From NCBI GenBank assembly GCA_028281885.1, contig JANQJA010000009.1, positions 372,001 through 436,000 on the forward strand: DNA of 64,000 nt, in the 5' to 3' direction. The position numbers were made by a program, and so were the translations under genes. Below the pieces are notes generated by a model, which was not told the origin of the DNA, ran no database searches, and saw only the letters and a list, made by a program, of their open reading frames with translations. The DNA is from Pseudomonadales bacterium. GTDB lineage: Bacteria; Pseudomonadota; Gammaproteobacteria; Pseudomonadales; Azotimanducaceae. Below, piece by piece: positions 38,225-48,510 of this stretch (within the stretch, counting starts at the first letter, position 1; every line of letters starts with the position of its first letter).

Positions 38225-39406
38225 ATGGCCGCGGTTCCACAGGTACGTATACCTGCCACCTACATCCGGGGTGGCACGAGCAAGGGTGTTTTTTTTCGTC
38301 TGGAAGATCTGCCAGAACGCGCACAGGTGCCCGGACCAGCCCGCGATAGCCTGCTGCTGCGCGTGATCGGCAGCCCTGATCCTTACGGCAAGCAGACCGA
38401 TGGAATGGGCGGGGCAACCTCCAGCACCAGCAAGACAGTCATTCTGTCCAGGAGCGCTCAGCCGGACCACGATGTGGACTATCTGTTCGGCCAGGTCTCT
38501 ATCGATGCCGCCTTTGTCGACTGGAGCGGCAACTGTGGAAACCTGTCGGCGTCGGTTGGCCCCTTTGCCATATTGTCAGGACTGGTTGACCCCTCAAAAA
38601 TTCCGGAGAATGGAACGGCCGTGATCCGTATCTGGCAGGCGAATATTAAAAAAACCATCGTGGCCCACGTGCCAATCACCGATGGAGTGCCGCAGGAAAC
38701 CGGCGATTTTGAGCTTGACGGCGTTACCTTCCCGGCTGCCGAGGTGCAGCTCGCGTTCATGGACCCCGCCGAAGAAGATGAAGGGGCTATGTTCCCGACA
38801 GGCAACGTGGTGGATGAACTGGAAGTACCGGAAGTCGGCACATTCAAGGTCACCCTGATCAATGCGGGTATCCCGACGATATTTCTCAATGCAGAAGATA
38901 TCGGTTACAAGGGCACCGAATTGCAGGACGACATCAACAGCGATCCGGAGGCCCTCGCTCGATTCGAGACCATCCGTGCCCACGGCGCGATCAAGATGGG
39001 ACTGATCAAGGATGTCAGTGAAGCCGTCACACGCCAGCACACACCGAAGGTCGCCTACGTCGCACCGCCTGCATCCTATCAGGCATCAAGCGGCAAGCAG
39101 ATCGATGCAGCGGACATTGACCTGCTGGTGCGGGCGCTGTCGATGGGCAAGCTCCATCACGCGATGATGGGAACCGCAGCCGTGTCTATCGGAACTGCCG
39201 CCGTCATCCCGGGTACGCTGGTTAACCTCGCCGCCGGAGGCGGTGATCGGGACGCTGTCGTGTTCGGACATCCCTCCGGAACCCTGCGGGTCGGCGCCCA
39301 GGCAGAGCTCGATGGTAATGAATGGACGGTGAAACAGGTCACCATGAGCCGCAGCCAGCGAATCCTGATGGAGGGTTTTGTCCGAGTACCTGGAGATTCG
39401 TTCTGA
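38225..39406 (+). CDS. prpF: 2-methylaconitate cis-trans isomerase PrpF
   Basis: Isomerises the AcnD product so that it can be hydrated to methylisocitrate. The 393-residue protein starts PATYIRGGTSKGVFF and contains GGATSSTSKT and DWSGNCGNLSASVG, the conserved segments of the family. The start ATG 38225 is two bases behind the acnD stop. The frame is open earlier but inside acnD. PrpF always accompanies AcnD, completing the methylcitrate cycle here. Confidence 0.93.
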   Translation: MAAVPQVRIPATYIRGGTSKGVFFRLEDLPERAQVPGPARDSLLLRVIGSPDPYGKQTDGMGGATSSTSKTVILSRSAQPDHDVDYLFGQVSIDAAFVDWSGNCGNLSASVGPFAILSGLVDPSKIPENGTAVIRIWQANIKKTIVAHVPITDGVPQETGDFELDGVTFPAAEVQLAFMDPAEEDEGAMFPTGNVVDELEVPEVGTFKVTLINAGIPTIFLNAEDIGYKGTELQDDINSDPEALARFETIRAHGAIKMGLIKDVSEAVTRQHTPKVAYVAPPASYQASSGKQIDAADIDLLVRALSMGKLHHAMMGTAAVSIGTAAVIPGTLVNLAAGGGDRDAVVFGHPSGTLRVGAQAELDGNEWTVKQVTMSRSQRILMEGFVRVPGDSF

Positions 39407-39437
39407 CGGACGCGTCCTGCCGCAAACGGATTCCAGT

Positions 39438-40055
39438 TTAATCCGCTGCAGCGGATCGTCGTTTGATCGTTGCCAGGTGATCCAGCACCTTGAGAATGTA
39501 GCGCCGGGTTTCAGGGTAGGGCGGCACACCCCGATATTTTTCGACGGCCCCGGCACCCGCGTTGTAGGCCGCAAGTGCCAGCCGCACATCACCGGCATAT
39601 TGCCGAAGCAAACCGGCCAGGTGCCGGGTACCGGCATGGACGTTCTGACGTGGGTCATGGCGCTCGGTGACCGCGTACTGCTGCGCTGTGCCATCCATCA
39701 GTTGCATCAGGCCCGCTGCGCCCTTGCTCGATACCGCATTCGCATCGAACCCGGACTCGATCTGGATCACGGCTTCAACCAGATCCGGATCAATATTGTA
39801 TCGGCGGCTTGCTACCCTGACGTGGCTCAGGATTTCAGCGCGCGAGCCAGGAGACAGGCGACGCTTTGCCAGTATATGTCCGGTGCCGTCGATCGTATCC
39901 CGCCGCGTCAGCAGCTCATAACCATCCGACTGTGCTAAAAAGGGCCGATCGCTGACTACCCGTTCACCATTCGGACCAACATAGACAAAAATCTCTGCGC
40001 CCGCGGAACAGGCGATTAGCGCAAAGAGCATTCCCATGACGGACCGATTGACCAC
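39438..40055 (-). CDS. Lytic transglycosylase (SLT domain), periplasmic
   Basis: Cleaves peptidoglycan glycan strands. The 205-residue protein has a signal peptide (ALIACSAGA, about residue 20), a short region with features of a DUF4124-like start (YVGPNGERVVSDRP), and a C-terminal SLT domain. The catalytic Glu is in VIQIESGFD (about residue 99); GLMQLMDGTA, NVHAGTRHLAGLL and LAAYNAGAGAVEKY follow. It has no lipobox. It lies convergent with prpF and divergent from rraA. Confidence 0.9.
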   Translation of the reverse strand: MVNRSVMGMLFALIACSAGAEIFVYVGPNGERVVSDRPFLAQSDGYELLTRRDTIDGTGHILAKRRLSPGSRAEILSHVRVASRRYNIDPDLVEAVIQIESGFDANAVSSKGAAGLMQLMDGTAQQYAVTERHDPRQNVHAGTRHLAGLLRQYAGDVRLALAAYNAGAGAVEKYRGVPPYPETRRYILKVLDHLATIKRRSAAAD

Positions 40056-40130
40056 AACAGCTCTGTTATTATTCGCGGGCCAACGATTTTAGTGTTTTTT
40101 CGACGAGATTCAAAAATAGGGGCTGCCTGA

Positions 40131-40613
40131 ATGGATGTACTACCCGACCTGTGCGACGAATTCGGAGACCGCGTCCGCGTCGTCGCCCCCATGTTCCGCA
40201 ATCTTGGCGGACGCCCCTGGTTTTTCGGCCCGATCACCACGATCAAGTGCTTTGAGGACAACTCCCTTGTCGCCAAAACGGTTGCGACCCCGGGGCAGGA
40301 TCGTGTGCTGGTAGTAGACGGTGGTGGCTCGATGCGATGTGCGTTGCTGGGCGACAATCTGGCTGCGAAGGCGGCTGCCAATGGCTGGCAGGGCATCATC
40401 GTCAACGGCTGCATCCGGGACGTTGATACCATCGCGGGGATTGAAATCGGCGTCCAGGCCCTGGCTTCGCATCCAATGAAGAGCATCAAACGAGATGTCG
40501 GACTGGTTGATGAAACTGTGAACTTTGGCGGCGTCGACTTCGTCCCGGGTCAGTATGTCTACGCCGACAACAACGGCATCCTGGTGGCCGCCGAAGCCCT
40601 GCCTATATCCTGA
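40131..40613 (+). CDS. rraA: RraA family protein (regulator of ribonuclease E activity A)
   Basis: A 160-residue protein, equal in size to E. coli RraA, which binds and inhibits RNase E. Characteristic segments are [36 protein letters not shown] and [21 protein letters not shown]. Some homologues act instead as 4-hydroxy-4-methyl-2-oxoglutarate or oxaloacetate aldolases; the Gly and Asp residues seen here are shared by both, so the role as RNase E regulator is assigned by similarity. Its end overlaps the next, convergent gene by eleven bases. Confidence 0.85.
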   Translation: MDVLPDLCDEFGDRVRVVAPMFRNLGGRPWFFGPITTIKCFEDNSLVAKTVATPGQDRVLVVDGGGSMRCALLGDNLAAKAAANGWQGIIVNGCIRDVDTIAGIEIGVQALASHPMKSIKRDVGLVDETVNFGGVDFVPGQYVYADNNGILVAAEALPIS

Positions 40614-42084
40614 GCCGTCTCAAGTTCGGATCGAGAATGCCGCCTTCCCAGGCAGCACTAAACATTCGTGTGAAACGGCTCGCTTCCGTCTGGTCGGAAA
40701 AGCTCGCATAGCCCTCGAACACTTCATGATCGTGACGGTAGATCAGGCCCAGGCCATCGACGATCACAAATTCCTGATTGAGCTGACGCAGTTCCGGATC
40801 GACAACCTTGATACCCATACTCGAGGGCAGCTTGCGGCTCAGTTCAAGCAACGCATGACCGTTTTTAACGATGCGGTGTGAGTCATAGATCAGAATTTCA
40901 ACCCGGGTGTACTTGTTGCGACGTGCGAGAACCGAGCACACATCTCTGAGCTCATTATTGTCGAAGAGCTTGTGTTCCAGCACTGGCGACCATATCCGTA
41001 TCGATGCGGAGGCCTGCCGACACATTTCAAGCACGATGTTGGCAAACTCAGGTTCCTTTCTCAGCAGGACAATGCGATCGTCCTCTCCCAGTCGGTAGAC
41101 AAAGTCTCCTTCGTAATCGTCACCGGACGCTGCTGTTCTGGGACGATCAAATGGATCATCCATCTCCAGCAGTCGAATATACTCATGCCAGTTCTTATCA
41201 GCGGCTGTCCGCTCAGACATCGAGAAGCCTGCTGCTTCAAACAATGGGGCAAGTGCCACGGGTGCCAATGCCGAGACTTGCCTGAAGTCGAACCGACGCG
41301 CTTTGCCCACGGCCATCTCGAGCAACGCAAGGCCAATACCCTGATGCCGATGAGCATCACTCACTGCGAGGTGTGATATCACACCGTCAAGGCTCATTCT
41401 GATCACGCCGATCGTTTCCTGGTCAGGGGACTGAGCCTGCCAGTGCAATGCACCGGCGTCGAGATCGTCCTCTACCTGGTCAGGATCAAGACCCAGTTCC
41501 CGAACCAGCACCACCTCGCGAACCTTTCGGATAATCTTTCCCTGTTCCAACCAGGACACTTCCGCCACGTCAAATCCCTGCAGGGCAACATCGGGAACCT
41601 CACCCGTCGCCAGGACTCGTTGAACTTCATCCGAGAGTGGGGCCAGCGTTCGCGTCATCCGCTGATGGGCAATCCCGGCCTCGACGAATGTCTCACCATC
41701 AGGTTCAAACCCGCCGGCGCGATAGAAATCCAGCGCATGGGTCTGGGCATGCAGAAAGACTGTCCGAAAACCAAGCTGGCGCGCCTTTTCGCAGGCCTGG
41801 TCCAGCAACGCGGTGCCGACGCCACGACCGCGATACTCTTCAAGTACTGCCATTCGCCCAATCTGACCTTCAGGCAGCAGTCGAGCTGTGGCGACGGGCT
41901 TGCCTTCGGGATCAGTTGCCAGCCAGTGCCAGGCGTCCTCATCGCGGCCATCCCATTCATCTTCCCTTGACACCATCTGTTCGGCCACGAACACAATGCC
42001 ACGGATACTGGAAAGCACCTGCCGGTCCTGACTCCAGGATGCCTCACGGATGTCGAATTGGCGAAGTTCGAGCCCGCGCGCCAT
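40603..42084 (-). CDS. Double GNAT acetyltransferase fused to a PLD-like domain
   Basis: A 493-residue protein with three parts. Residues 1-150 are one GNAT domain with acetyl-CoA motif [14 protein letters not shown] (77-90). Residues 165-305 are a second, with [14 protein letters not shown] (238-251). Residues 335-493 resemble a phospholipase D-like fold: [23 protein letters not shown], the [12 protein letters not shown] segment and [24 protein letters not shown], but without an intact HKD motif. It ends two bases before purB on the same strand's upstream side. Substrate and purpose are unknown; the tail might bind RNA or phosphoesters without cutting them (speculative). Confidence 0.78.
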   Translation of the reverse strand: MARGLELRQFDIREASWSQDRQVLSSIRGIVFVAEQMVSREDEWDGRDEDAWHWLATDPEGKPVATARLLPEGQIGRMAVLEEYRGRGVGTALLDQACEKARQLGFRTVFLHAQTHALDFYRAGGFEPDGETFVEAGIAHQRMTRTLAPLSDEVQRVLATGEVPDVALQGFDVAEVSWLEQGKIIRKVREVVLVRELGLDPDQVEDDLDAGALHWQAQSPDQETIGVIRMSLDGVISHLAVSDAHRHQGIGLALLEMAVGKARRFDFRQVSALAPVALAPLFEAAGFSMSERTAADKNWHEYIRLLEMDDPFDRPRTAASGDDYEGDFVYRLGEDDRIVLLRKEPEFANIVLEMCRQASASIRIWSPVLEHKLFDNNELRDVCSVLARRNKYTRVEILIYDSHRIVKNGHALLELSRKLPSSMGIKVVDPELRQLNQEFVIVDGLGLIYRHDHEVFEGYASFSDQTEASRFTRMFSAAWEGGILDPNLRRLRI

Positions 42085-42086
42085 GG

Positions 42087-43499
<1,413 letters not shown>

Positions 43500-44120
43500 T
43501 TAAATCAGGGTATCGACGGCGTTGCAAAGCTTGCCCCGCGCCAACAGGAAATGCCAGCGGTGCCCACCGACCTGACGCCAGAGTACCGCCGAACGCACTG
43601 CCGCCAGCAGCAATGCGCGAATACGGTGAATATTTTCGGGTACCTGTAGTTGGTTTCTGCTGCCAGTGACCCTGATCCGTGGCTCGATCACGCTGAGATG
43701 CCGTTCGTAGGCACCGGCCAGCTGTTCAATCACATCCAGCTGAGCCCGGTCTTCATGACTGCCATAGGCCGCTCTCTGCTCCCCGATCCGGGCTATTTCG
43801 GCACCCAGGTCACGGTAGGCACGGGGAATACGCTGCGCTTGCCGGTCCAGTTTGATGGTATCCAGCACATAGCGCAGTTCCTCGCCATGTTCCGTGACGC
43901 TGAACGCCACCAGCATCTCCCGAAGCCTGCGCAACCCGATCACAATACCATGGGTACCTTCGTAGACGCCCGAGATGGACGAAGGATCGGTGACGAAGAT
44001 GCTGTTCAGTGACGCTTCCAGGCCGTCCTGGGGAATCATCCCGGTCCGCGCCACAAGGCTCACCAGATGGGTTGCCTGAACCAGCCCGGCCAGGGCCATG
44101 GCACGCCGTTGCCACTGCAT
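43500..44120 (-). CDS. hflD: HflD, high-frequency lysogenisation protein homolog
   Basis: A helical, membrane-associated protein of 206 residues that in E. coli reduces lambda CII stability; its cellular role is uncertain. Identification comes from ALAGLVQATHLVSLVARTG near the N-terminus, position between mnmA and purB, and size. ATG 44120 overlaps the mnmA stop (TGATG); a TTG at 44123 is also in frame. Confidence 0.88.
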   Translation of the reverse strand: MQWQRRAMALAGLVQATHLVSLVARTGMIPQDGLEASLNSIFVTDPSSISGVYEGTHGIVIGLRRLREMLVAFSVTEHGEELRYVLDTIKLDRQAQRIPRAYRDLGAEIARIGEQRAAYGSHEDRAQLDVIEQLAGAYERHLSVIEPRIRVTGSRNQLQVPENIHRIRALLLAAVRSAVLWRQVGGHRWHFLLARGKLCNAVDTLI

Positions 44121-45253
44121 CAACCAAGGTCTCCATCAGCGGTGACAGTGCCTGTGATAATGCCGCCGCCCAGGCAGTACTCGCCGTCATAAAAACAGGC
44201 CCACTGGCCCGGTGTGACCGCCCGCTGCGGTTGCTCAAAACATACAAAAACGCCGCCATCCCGTGTCGTGACCTCAGCTTGCTGATCCGGCTGCCGGTAA
44301 CGAGTCTTGATCGATAGGCGGGCGGGGAGTTCGGGCCCCTTGCCATCAATCCATTCCACCCGATCACAGCTCAGCGCCGCGTACATCAATGCGGGGTGGT
44401 CATTACCCTGAGCGACGACGAGCGTATTGGTGGGTATATCCTTGCGTACTACATACCAGGGCGCGTCATCTGCCGCTCGAATGCCGCCAATCCCCAATCC
44501 CTGGCGCTGACCGATGGTATGGAACATCAGTCCCTGGTGGCGCCCGATTTCTTCGCCTTCCAGAGTGCAGATGGGGCCTTCAGCGCCGCTGACATACTGC
44601 TCCAGGAAATCGGCAAAGCGTCGCTCGCCAATAAAACAGATGCCCGTGGAGTCTTTTTTTGCGAAGGTCGGCAACCCGGCTAGTTTCGCAATCTCCCGCA
44701 CCTGTTGTTTGTTCAGGTTACCCAGTGGAAAGAGACAATGGTCAAACTGCTTCGCCGTGACGGCCTGCAGGAAATAACTCTGGTCCTTGGCCGTATCCCG
44801 CGCTTTCATGAGACGAGGTAATTCGCCCTCGTAGTCCAGCCGCGCATAGTGACCGGTGGCAACCCAGTCCGCACCCAGCAACTCCGCATAACGGGCAAAG
44901 ACGTTGAACTTGATTTCCCGGTTGCACAGTACATCGGGATTGGGTGTTCGTCCGGCGCGATATTCATCGAGGAACCGGGAAAACACATTGTCCCAGTATT
45001 CCGCGGCAAAGTTTGCCTGGTACAGCTCGATGCCAATGGTATCGCAGACAGTCTGGGCATCGGCCAGGTCCTGGACGGCCGTGCAGTATTCAGTGCCGTC
45101 ATCTTCCTCCCAGTTCTTCATGAAGAGGCCGGACACACTGAACCCGGCCTGCTTCAGCAACCAGGCCGCGACAGACGAATCGACGCCACCCGACATACCG
45201 ACGATGATGTGATCATCAGATTTCAGGTCCGCTGGCAGATCAAGGGAGTGCAT
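44120..45253 (-). CDS. mnmA: tRNA-specific 2-thiouridylase MnmA
   Basis: Thiolates uridine 34 of tRNA for Lys, Glu and Gln. The 377-residue protein has the ATP-binding PP-loop [11 protein letters not shown] (about residues 18-28). The catalytic pair is Cys in [12 protein letters not shown] (about residue 104) and Cys in [11 protein letters not shown] (about residue 202). Sulfur comes through the Tus relay, whose four genes lie at 61.9-63.2 kb. It overlaps hflD by one base and follows nudJ by 14 bp. Confidence 0.95.
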   Translation of the reverse strand: MHSLDLPADLKSDDHIIVGMSGGVDSSVAAWLLKQAGFSVSGLFMKNWEEDDGTEYCTAVQDLADAQTVCDTIGIELYQANFAAEYWDNVFSRFLDEYRAGRTPNPDVLCNREIKFNVFARYAELLGADWVATGHYARLDYEGELPRLMKARDTAKDQSYFLQAVTAKQFDHCLFPLGNLNKQQVREIAKLAGLPTFAKKDSTGICFIGERRFADFLEQYVSGAEGPICTLEGEEIGRHQGLMFHTIGQRQGLGIGGIRAADDAPWYVVRKDIPTNTLVVAQGNDHPALMYAALSCDRVEWIDGKGPELPARLSIKTRYRQPDQQAEVTTRDGGVFVCFEQPQRAVTPGQWACFYDGEYCLGGGIITGTVTADGDLG

Positions 45254-45267
45254 GGAGGCCGCGAATT

Positions 45268-45711
45268 CTACTCGGGATGACGGACAAACGACAGTGGCAG
45301 GGGCCCGCGGGCCCGGTAGTCGTCAAAGGTCTGCTGCACCAGCGGACTACGGTGTCGCCGACTGCCGATTTCCTCAGGAGTCAACCAATGTACCGCCAGG
45401 ATGTCGGGGTCCAGTGGCCTGTTGGTGGCCGTCACGAGACGGGCGGCGAACGCCAGACGATGGTAGGTCACGTCTTCGCGGGGAGAATAGTAGTAATAGA
45501 CGCCCACGACACCCGTGAGCTCAACCTCGTTGCCCGTTTCTTCCAGTGTCTCTCGCAGGGCTGCCGCAAACAGCGTCTCACCGGGCTCAACATGTCCGGC
45601 CGGCTGATTGATCACGGGGGCGTTGAGCTGCTGATCCCGTTCTTCAACCAACAGGAATCGATTGTCATGGTGGACGACCGTAGCGACGGTCAGATGCGGC
45701 GGCCAGCTCAT
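45268..45711 (-). CDS. nudJ: NUDIX hydrolase NudJ
   Basis: A 147-residue pyrophosphatase related to E. coli NudJ, which acts on thiamine pyrimidine pyrophosphate and nucleoside phosphates. The Nudix box is intact ([22 protein letters not shown]). The frame runs on to 45978, but that stretch is antisense to moaC and Arg-rich without homology-like character, so ATG 45711 is taken. It starts the nudJ-mnmA-hflD-purB operon, divergent from moaC. Confidence 0.87.
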   Translation of the reverse strand: MSWPPHLTVATVVHHDNRFLLVEERDQQLNAPVINQPAGHVEPGETLFAAALRETLEETGNEVELTGVVGVYYYYSPREDVTYHRLAFAARLVTATNRPLDPDILAVHWLTPEEIGSRRHRSPLVQQTFDDYRARGPLPLSFVRHPE

Positions 45712-45731
45712 AGACCGATTATAATGGTGCG

Positions 45732-46217
45732 ATGACCGAGAAACAGCTGACCCATTTAAACGCCCGGGGCGACGCCCACATGGTCGACGTGTCGGGAAAA
45801 GCCACAACCACGCGCGTTGCCGTCGCCGAATCGCGGGTCGCCATGACGGCCGAGACCCTCGCACTGATCGCTCAGGGTGGTCACAAAAAAGGAGACGTCT
45901 TTGCAGTAGCAAGAATTGCGGGAATTCAGGCCGCAAAACGCTGCGCCGAACTGATTCCCTTGTGTCATCCGCTGGCACTGAGTTCCATTGAGGTCACTTT
46001 CGATATCGATACGGCGGCTTCAAGAGTCCTGATTCGTGCGGAATGCAAGCTGGATGGCAAGACCGGCGTCGAAATGGAGGCTCTCACCGCTGCATCTGTT
46101 GCCGCACTGACTATCTATGACATGTGCAAGGCGGTGGACAAGGGCATGGTCATTGAATCAACGCGCCTGCTGTCGAAAACCGGCGGCAAATCGGGTGACT
46201 GGGTAGCGACATCATGA
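45732..46217 (+). CDS. moaC: Cyclic pyranopterin monophosphate synthase MoaC
   Basis: Second enzyme of molybdenum cofactor synthesis. The 161-residue protein contains [27 protein letters not shown] and [13 protein letters not shown], all conserved in MoaC, including the His and Lys/Asp residues of the active site. It heads moaC-moaD-moaE; moaA and moaB are not in the window. The start is 20 bp from the divergent nudJ start. Confidence 0.95.
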   Translation: MTEKQLTHLNARGDAHMVDVSGKATTTRVAVAESRVAMTAETLALIAQGGHKKGDVFAVARIAGIQAAKRCAELIPLCHPLALSSIEVTFDIDTAASRVLIRAECKLDGKTGVEMEALTAASVAALTIYDMCKAVDKGMVIESTRLLSKTGGKSGDWVATS

Positions 46218-46462
46218 TTACCTGTCTGTTCTTTGCCAGCGTCAAGGAGGAAGCGGGCACCGATCGCATCGAGCTGGACGCGGAAGGCATCAACGATGTG
46301 TCGAGTGTGATCGCCACGCTTGGCAGTCAGAGCACACAGTTTGCGGACGCCCTGGCCCGGGAAAACCTGCTGATCGCGGTCAACCAGACCATGGTCGATA
46401 GCCGCCAGGAAGTTGGCGACGGTGATGAAGTGGCTTTCTTTCCCCCCGTGACCGGAGGCTGA
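46214..46462 (+). CDS. moaD: Molybdopterin synthase small subunit MoaD
   Basis: A ubiquitin-fold sulfur carrier of 82 residues. It ends in VTGG, the C-terminal Gly-Gly that is converted to thiocarboxylate by MoeB. The start overlaps the moaC stop by four bases. MoaD and MoaE form the heterotetramer that inserts two sulfurs into precursor Z. Confidence 0.93.
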   Translation: MITCLFFASVKEEAGTDRIELDAEGINDVSSVIATLGSQSTQFADALARENLLIAVNQTMVDSRQEVGDGDEVAFFPPVTGG

Positions 46463-46463
46463 C

Positions 46464-46919
46464 ATGGAAGACGTGCGGGTTCAAACCGACGAGTTCGATG
46501 CGGGCGAAGAAATCCGGCGCTTGCGGTCAGTCTCGAGTGAAGTCGGTGGTATCTCTACATTTGTTGGCGTCGTCCGCGACATCAACGAAGATGACGAGGT
46601 GAGTGCGCTCTATCTGGAACACTATCCCGGCATGACGGAAAAACAGATTCGCACCATCATTGCTGAAGCAAGAACCCGTTGGGATGTACTCGGTGCAATC
46701 GTTATTCACCGGGTCGGACAGCTGTATCCGGCCGATCCGATCGTGTTCGTGGGCGTTGCCAGCCGACATCGCGGGGATGCCTTTGATGCCTGCGAATTCA
46801 TCATCGATTACCTCAAGACCCGGGCAACCTTCTGGAAGAAGGAACAGACCCTGGACGGGGATCGGTGGCTGGAAACCCGCGCATCCGACGTCGAGGCCGC
46901 ATCAGCCTGGGAATCCTAG
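46464..46919 (+). CDS. moaE: Molybdopterin synthase catalytic subunit MoaE
   Basis: Large subunit of molybdopterin synthase, 151 residues. Recognised by STFVGVVRDINEDDEV, LEHYPGMTEKQI, IHRVGQLYPADPIVFVGVAS and ATFWKKEQ, where the lysine pair forms the active site. It follows moaD by one base. The TAG stop is part of a 12-bp palindrome that also contains the stop of the convergent rluE gene. Confidence 0.95.
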   Translation: MEDVRVQTDEFDAGEEIRRLRSVSSEVGGISTFVGVVRDINEDDEVSALYLEHYPGMTEKQIRTIIAEARTRWDVLGAIVIHRVGQLYPADPIVFVGVASRHRGDAFDACEFIIDYLKTRATFWKKEQTLDGDRWLETRASDVEAASAWES

Positions 46920-46927
46920 CGCGCTAG
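46916..46927. repeat. 12-bp palindrome CTAGCGCGCTAG on the moaE/rluE double stop
   Basis: The palindrome holds TAG of moaE on the plus strand (46917-46919) and TAG of rluE on the minus strand (46924-46926). It equals the joined outer ends (CTAGCGCG/CGCGCTAG) of the two longer palindromic elements at 58.8 and 61.8 kb. It may be a deletion remnant or excision scar of the same element family, or an empty preferred site that happens to look alike. Confidence 0.6.
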
Positions 46928-47493
46928 CGCCGGGGGAGATGGACTCGTTCGACCCTGGACTCACCGGGCCCAAGCCCCTCGATGGTCCAGGAACCAATTG
47001 CCGAACGGTACAGTCGAAGTGTCGGGAAGCCGACAGCAGCGGTCATTCGTCGCACCTGCCGGTTGCGGCCTTCAACCAGTTGCATGGATAACCAGGAAGT
47101 GGGTATATCTCGCCGGGTCCTGATCGGTGGGATTCTGGGGGGCAACGCCGGGGCCTCGATGATTTCGACCCTTGCCTTGCGGGTCAGCCCATCTTTCAGC
47201 TCAACGCCCTGGCCCAGCCGATCGACATCGGCCTGGCCCATGACACCTTCAACCTGGACCAGGTAAGTCTTGGGCAATTTGTGCCGAGGTTCAGTGATCC
47301 GCGCCTGCAGCGCGCCGTCATCCGTCAGTATGACGAGTCCTTCTGAATCCTTGTCCAGCCGACCGGCCGGATAAAAACCCGGATGATCGATATAGTCCGC
47401 CAGCGTTTCGCTTTTATGTTCGTCCCCGGATTGGTTATTGCGAAACTGGCACAGCACGCCATAGGGTTTGTTGAACAGGATAATTTCGGCCAT
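46924..47493 (-). CDS. rluE: 23S rRNA pseudouridine synthase RluE (RsuA family)
   Basis: Converts U2457 of 23S rRNA to pseudouridine. The 189-residue protein lacks an S4 domain, as RluE does, and has the catalytic Asp in AGRLDKDSEGL (about residue 46), followed by KTYLVQVEG and the GRNRQVRRM segment. In E. coli rluE lies beside nudJ; here moaCDE stands between them. The neighbouring minus-strand gene upstream is cspD, 34 bp away. Confidence 0.9.
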   Translation of the reverse strand: MAEIILFNKPYGVLCQFRNNQSGDEHKSETLADYIDHPGFYPAGRLDKDSEGLVILTDDGALQARITEPRHKLPKTYLVQVEGVMGQADVDRLGQGVELKDGLTRKARVEIIEAPALPPRIPPIRTRRDIPTSWLSMQLVEGRNRQVRRMTAAVGFPTLRLYRSAIGSWTIEGLGPGESRVERVHLPRR

Positions 47494-47527
47494 GCTAACC
47501 GCGCCAACAAATCAATTAAGGGGAGAT

Positions 47528-47764
47528 TTAACCGTCCTGAGCGTCAGCAGCGTCCAGGTCGTCAAGCAGCGCAATGTTGATCGCGTGGCGTCCCTTTGGT
47601 CCTTCAAGGACTTCAAAGGAAACAGGCTGACCTGCCTTCAGGGTCTTGTAGCCTTCCATCTGGATAGAGGAGTAGTGTACGAAATGGTCCTCTCCGCCAT
47701 CATCAGGCAGGATAAACCCATAGCCCTTGGCGTTGTTGAACCACTTGACGCGTCCGGTCGGCAT
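47528..47764 (-). CDS. cspD: Cold-shock domain protein, CspD-like
   Basis: A single-stranded nucleic-acid binding protein of 78 residues. It has both RNP motifs (KGYGFI, about residues 13-18, and HFVHYSSI, about 27-34) and a longer acidic tail than CspA. Position next to clpS-clpA, divergently, is that of CspD, an inhibitor of replication in stationary phase in E. coli. It has its own promoter-like sequence upstream. Confidence 0.9.
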   Translation of the reverse strand: MPTGRVKWFNNAKGYGFILPDDGGEDHFVHYSSIQMEGYKTLKAGQPVSFEVLEGPKGRHAINIALLDDLDAADAQDG

Positions 47765-47806
47765 CTCAAGCCCCAGATCTGTACAGCGAGAACTCCCTTG
47801 GGGGAC

Positions 47807-47834
47807 TTTAGAGAGTCGTGTGCGGGTGCGTCAA
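47807..47834 (-). promoter_or_regulatory. Putative promoter of cspD
   Basis: On the minus strand a -35 TTGACG (47829-47834) is spaced by 16 bp from a -10 TCTAAA (47807-47812), giving a leader of about 35 bases before the cspD ATG. The match is fair, not strong. Confidence 0.4.
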
Positions 47835-47974
47835 CAATTACCCTCGTCATAATATGGATTTTTGCTGAAAGTCCGGAATCACCGCTCTGACGCCGATTTG
47901 GCCGTCACTGTCCGGTGAAATAAAATGAGGCTTTCGACTCTTGAAACCAGGGACAACGACCCCGACATTGCTAT

Positions 47975-48382
47975 ATGAAGCTAATCCAGCCAGTGCGAAG
48001 TAATTCGCTGGACCCAGACCAGATGCTAGAGCAGGCGATTCGCCCCCGGGGCAGCGGCGACGACCGAGACGTCGATCAGGACCGCAGCGTCGGGGTGATT
48101 GAGGCACCGGTCGAGCCAAAGCTCAAGAAACCACCAATGTATAAGGTGATTCTGCTTAACGACGACTATACCCCCATGGAATTTGTCGTTCAGGTATTGC
48201 AGAAATTCTTTAGTATGGATCGAGAAAAGGCGACGCAGATCATGCTTGCCGTGCATACTACGGGTAAGGCGACCTGCGGAATCTTCACTCGGGATATTGC
48301 CGAGACAAAATCGGCACAGGTTAACCAGTATGCACAGGACAATCAGCATCCACTGGTGTCAGATGTTGAAGCGATCGAATAA
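47975..48382 (+). CDS. clpS: ATP-dependent Clp protease adaptor ClpS
   Basis: Binds proteins with Leu, Phe, Trp or Tyr N-termini and hands them to ClpAP. The core [18 protein letters not shown] (from about residue 56) and the [21 protein letters not shown] segment are intact, including the residues forming the N-degron pocket. The reading has 135 residues, about 30 more than E. coli ClpS, all in the flexible N-terminus. No clear ribosome-binding site precedes ATG 47975, so a shorter start such as ATG 48023 remains possible. clpA follows after 128 bp. Confidence 0.92.
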   Translation: MKLIQPVRSNSLDPDQMLEQAIRPRGSGDDRDVDQDRSVGVIEAPVEPKLKKPPMYKVILLNDDYTPMEFVVQVLQKFFSMDREKATQIMLAVHTTGKATCGIFTRDIAETKSAQVNQYAQDNQHPLVSDVEAIE

Positions 48383-48510
48383 CAATAATTAAAGAGGAGA
48401 GGAAATCAAACGCTGTACCGGAACCAAACTAAGAGTAAAGTGAATCATCCGGCAGCATAAAGTTGTAAATCTCGGCACCAAGTGTCGATACAAATAGCAG
48501 GGAAATCTGA

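Noticed and set aside
45712-45978. 89-codon upstream extension of nudJ
   Set aside because: Arg-rich shadow of moaC in the opposite frame; the Nudix fold starts at 45711.
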